Below, in pieces: positions 15,015 through 16,900 of a DNA stretch of 16,900 nucleotides. The position numbers and the translations under genes were made by a program. The stretch spans positions 1-16,900 of the forward strand of contig CAMLEF010000060.1 of assembly GCA_946478675.1 (NCBI GenBank), written 5' to 3'. This DNA is from an uncultured Flavobacteriales bacterium. GTDB lineage: Bacteria; Bacteroidota; Bacteroidia; Palsa-965. The stretch's first letter is position 1, and every line of letters starts with the position of its first letter. The notes below the pieces were generated by a model, which saw only the letters and a program-made list of their open reading frames with translations, was not told the DNA's origin and made no database searches.

Positions 15015-15755
15015 TTACTGCAAGCTAACGATTTTGCCGTGAAAAAGGCGAATCGCCTGCAGGCCCGCGTCCGTCAAACGGAATTTCAGCGCGTCTTTCA
15101 GGTAATGCCCGACGTCGAAGCCGGGATAATTTTTTGTTTCCTCCGCTACTACTTCGTCGATGTGCAGCCGTCCCTGCTCCATCGCTGCGGAAAAGCGCTG
15201 AATGAAATCTTCACTCAGTTTTTTGTTGCTCACCCACGCGGCGAAAACGAACGGCAAACCGGTGAGCTTTTCCCATTCTCCCGCGAGATCGTATTCGTAT
15301 TCGAACGTTCCGTTCAGGTTGAACGTGCGGTCGCCGATCACAACGCCGGCGGTCGTTCCGGAAATATCGTTCTCGTAACCCGGATACGCGTTCTTCCATT
15401 CGGGCGTAATCTTCCACAGCTCTTTCGCGAGCACGCGCGCCAGCATCACCGACGTGCGCGACTGGTAATCGCTGAGCACGGTTTTGATCTCCTGCAGCGA
15501 CACACGCGAATACAGCTTCACGGATTCCACCGGCCCTACCGCGCCAATGCAGAATCCCGGCAGGATATGCGACTCTTTCAGCAGCGGAATGATCGCCACC
15601 GGCACAAGACCGAGATCGACTTTTCCCTCGAGCAGCTTCTGCGCGCAAACCGACGGCATATCAACGCTCACGTCCACATCACTCAGCGGATGCAGCTTCA
15701 GTCCGTGCAGGAAAGGTTTGGTGTTGAGGTAAGAAACGGCGGAGATACGAACCAT
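15015..15755 (-). CDS. mqnA: Chorismate dehydratase of the futalosine menaquinone pathway
   Basis: 246 residues from the ATG at 15755, where the family start VRISAVSYLNTKPFLHGL begins; an upstream in-frame ATG at 15890 would add 45 residues that look non-coding and contain repeat words and the promoter box. MqnA converts chorismate to 3-[(1-carboxyvinyl)oxy]benzoate, the first step of the alternative menaquinone route. Family blocks seen: VDLGLVPVAIIPLL (46-59), SVKLYSR (78-84), VVIGDRTF (138-145), and DLAGEWEKLTGLPFVFAAWV (156-175). The fold is that of periplasmic solute-binding proteins, but there is no signal peptide, as expected. No other mqn gene is in the window. The unknown 176-aa protein follows directly. 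Confidence 0.93.
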   Translation of the reverse strand: MVRISAVSYLNTKPFLHGLKLHPLSDVDVSVDMPSVCAQKLLEGKVDLGLVPVAIIPLLKESHILPGFCIGAVGPVESVKLYSRVSLQEIKTVLSDYQSRTSVMLARVLAKELWKITPEWKNAYPGYENDISGTTAGVVIGDRTFNLNGTFEYEYDLAGEWEKLTGLPFVFAAWVSNKKLSEDFIQRFSAAMEQGRLHIDEVVAEETKNYPGFDVGHYLKDALKFRLTDAGLQAIRLFHGKIVSLQ

Positions 15756-15766
15756 AAAATATGCCG

Positions 15767-15917
15767 ATATGCTGATTTGCCAATATGCCGATGCGCGCGG
15801 GCCACGCTCATCCGGGACAAAGTTAGGCATCGGAAGACTGCGTGCTTCCAGTTTAATTAAAAAGGCAGGGTTAACAAGTTCCATTGGCATATTGGCAGAT
15901 TAGCACATTAGCACATT
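15767..15917. repeat. Inverted repeat of TTGGCATA and ATTAGCAC words around the mqnA promoter
   Basis: Bases 15767-15792 pair with 15883-15908: 22 of 26 are Watson-Crick, and three of the four mismatches are G-U on the + strand. The 90-base spacer contains the mqnA -7 box. Right-arm words are TTGGCATA, TTGGCAGATTAG and two ATTAGCACATT, the latter shared with 5531-5629. This element lies between divergent genes, not after a gene. Confidence 0.8.
15818..15825 (-). promoter_or_regulatory. Candidate mqnA promoter -7 box
   Basis: TAACTTTG on the minus strand (15825 down to 15818) matches TAnnTTTG exactly, 62 bp before the mqnA ATG. Its position rules against the longer reading frame starting at 15890. 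No clear TTG at -33. Confidence 0.5.
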
Positions 15918-15927
15918 ATTTTGCAAC

Positions 15928-16509
15928 ATGCTCGATTACCTCAACCAGCTCGATCATCGTTTGTTCCTGGCCATTCACCATTGGCGGAACGGGCTGCTCG
16001 ACGAGGTAATGCCGTGGGTGACGAACCGCTGGGTGTGGATCCCGCTGTATGCGCTGCTGCTGGTTTTCGTGTGGCGGCGCTTCGGCAAACAAACGATCAT
16101 GATTGCGCTCACCGTGGCGGCGCTCATTCTCGCGAGCGACCAGTCGGCGAATTTGCTGAAGAATAACGTTTGCCGTCCGCGTCCCTGTTACGACGCACAG
16201 CTCGCAGGACAGGTGATCACGCCGCTCGGCTGCGGAGGCAATTTCGGTTTCGTTTCCGGTCATGCGGCCAACAGTTTTGCGATTGCGCTTTTTCTCTGGC
16301 TGCTTTCCGGTCCGCAGAAAGGATTTCCGGTAACGCGCAGACGCGGCTGGTGGCTGCTGTTATTTCCCTGGATGATCATCGTGTGGTGGAGCCGGATTTA
16401 CGTCGGCGTGCATTTCCCGTTCGATGTGATTTGCGGCGGACTGATCGGCGCGGCATGGGCGGTGGTGATCTACATTCTTTACCGGAAAGTTGTGCCGGTG
16501 TTACGATAA
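15928..16509 (+). CDS. PAP2-family membrane phosphatase
   Basis: 193 residues with all three catalytic motifs of the PAP2 / acid phosphatase superfamily: KNNVCRPRP (Lys78 to Pro86, the KxxxxxxRP motif), SGH at 110-112 with the proton-donor His112, and SRIYVGVHFPFD (155-166) with the nucleophile His162 and Asp166. Hydrophobic segments are at about 37-50, 56-72, 113-128, 141-158 and 166-186. Such enzymes remove phosphate from undecaprenyl pyrophosphate, phosphatidic acid or lipid A precursors on the outer side of the inner membrane; the substrate cannot be told here. The nearest family members in Bacteroidota are usually annotated as undecaprenyl-diphosphatase-like. It is transcribed away from mqnA and is followed by crcB after 87 bp, with a repeat between them. 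Confidence 0.92.
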   Translation: MLDYLNQLDHRLFLAIHHWRNGLLDEVMPWVTNRWVWIPLYALLLVFVWRRFGKQTIMIALTVAALILASDQSANLLKNNVCRPRPCYDAQLAGQVITPLGCGGNFGFVSGHAANSFAIALFLWLLSGPQKGFPVTRRRGWWLLLFPWMIIVWWSRIYVGVHFPFDVICGGLIGAAWAVVIYILYRKVVPVLR

Positions 16510-16510
16510 T

Positions 16511-16576
16511 GTTCCCTGTCGAAAGTTCAAGGTTCAAAGTTGTTTCTCTCTGAACTTTGAACCCGGAACATGGAAC
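16511..16576. repeat. Intergenic inverted repeat, GTTCAAAG word family
   Basis: GGTTCAAAGTT (16531-16541) is the exact reverse complement of 16553-16563, an 11-bp stem with an 11-base loop. Outer words GTTCC (16511-16515) and GGAAC (16565-16569 and 16572-16576) could extend it. It begins two bases after the PAP2 stop codon and ends just before the crcB promoter box. Confidence 0.85.
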
Positions 16577-16584
16577 ATTGAACT

Positions 16585-16592
16585 TATATTTG
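16585..16592 (+). promoter_or_regulatory. Candidate crcB promoter -7 box, very close to the start codon
   Basis: TATATTTG matches TAnnTTTG exactly and ends only 4 bp before the GTG at 16597. If used, transcription would begin at or next to the start codon, giving a leaderless message. TTTG at 16556-16559 is 25 bp upstream, somewhat far for a -33 element. Confidence 0.5.
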
Positions 16593-16596
16593 TTTC

Positions 16597-16900
16597 GTGA
16601 TCCAAAACCTCCTGCTCATTTTTCTCGGTGGTGGAATCGGCAGCCTGCTTCGCTACGGTGTTTCGTACACGGTCCGGCAGTTTCCCGAAAGCACCTTTCC
16701 CGTTGCGACGCTCTGCTCGAATATCCTGAGCTGTACGATCATGGGAATTGCGCTGGGATTTTTCGCGGGAAAGATCAACGACAATACGCTCCGTTTGTTC
16801 ATCATCGCCGGGATCTGCGGCGGCTTCAGCACGTTCTCCACGTTCAGCATGGAAACGCTGGAGCTGATGCGGAAAGGCAATTATGTTTTTGCATTCGCCA
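16597..16900 (+). CDS. crcB: CrcB/Fluc fluoride channel, N-terminal part (runs off the window)
   Basis: 101 codons are present from a GTG start; the gene continues past the right edge. Going upstream, the frame meets a stop (TGA at 16579) with no other normal start codon, so GTG is the only choice. CrcB forms a dual-topology dimeric channel that exports fluoride. Family features: LGGGIGSLLRYGVS at the start, the TM2 region with Asn41 in CSNILSCTIMG, and GGFSTFSTFSMETLEL (84-99), which carries the Phe/Ser residues of the fluoride path. Three membrane segments are complete: about 3-18, 37-56 and 66-84. I saw no fluoride riboswitch pattern in the 87 bp upstream; that space holds a repeat and the promoter box. 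Confidence 0.93.
   Translation, partial: MIQNLLLIFLGGGIGSLLRYGVSYTVRQFPESTFPVATLCSNILSCTIMGIALGFFAGKINDNTLRLFIIAGICGGFSTFSTFSMETLELMRKGNYVFAFA

Noticed and set aside
15756..15890. Longer MqnA start at 15890.
   Set aside because: The extra 45 residues contain the promoter box and repeat words, while the family N-terminus begins exactly at 15755.
16510..16596. Fluoride riboswitch upstream of crcB.
   Set aside because: The gap is filled by the GTTC-word inverted repeat and a promoter box; no riboswitch-like conserved core was seen.
1..16900. tRNA or rRNA genes.
   Set aside because: No cloverleaf-like sequence or rRNA motif was seen in the gaps, though I could not run a dedicated search.

Overview
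The window reads as chromosomal DNA of a Bacteroidota (Bacteroidetes) species with fairly GC-rich coding sequence. Three things point there. Seven gene starts are preceded by an exact copy of the phylum's -7 promoter box TAnnTTTG, and there are no clear Shine-Dalgarno sequences. The gene content is typical: a Tgt of the type without zinc cysteines, next to an LptF/LptG-type permease; a TPR / beta-propeller / carboxypeptidase-regulatory-like protein; an M23 peptidase followed by a small MerR protein; and MqnA of the futalosine menaquinone route. Finally, short-word inverted repeats sit between the genes. I cannot name a genus.

Layout. 1-1663 (+): 3' end of tgt, then an LptF/LptG-family permease. 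1851-4708 (+): a soluble hybrid histidine kinase (GAF-PAS-HisKA-HATPase-REC-Hpt) and a stand-alone receiver protein, probably one phosphorelay. 4705-8306 (-): alaS followed by ispE; the stop codons of ispE and the receiver gene overlap tail to tail. 8497-9366 (-): an AT-rich gene resembling abortive-infection C-terminal proteins, probably acquired. 9477-10868 (+): a Fur-family regulator and a zinc-type cation diffusion facilitator. 10946-12337 (+): a membrane-anchored M23 peptidase and a MerR-type regulator. 12616-14244 (-): a PorE-like propeller protein without an OmpA domain. 14478-15755 (-): mqnA followed by an unknown exported 176-aa protein. 15928-16900 (+): a PAP2 phosphatase and the 5' part of crcB.

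How the genes fit together. Most are housekeeping: queuosine, LPS export, isoprenoid precursors, alanyl-tRNA, cell wall, menaquinone, lipid phosphatase and fluoride export. Two groups look accessory: the sensor-kinase/receiver pair, and the block of abi-like gene plus fur and CDF transporter between alaS and the M23 gene. fur and the transporter look like a metal-homeostasis pair, and inverted repeats overlap both promoter regions.

The most striking structure outside genes is a series of inverted repeats built from different short words (TTCGGTCA, ATTAGCAC, CTCTGCG, GTTCAAAG, TTGGCATA and others) in seven intergenic gaps. The words differ but the layout is the same: tandem copies of a 6-9 base word, then the reverse complement of those words, forming stems of 11-27 bp. 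I did not find a clearly new multi-gene system. The best candidates for novelty are these repeats, the abi-like gene and the unknown protein next to mqnA.
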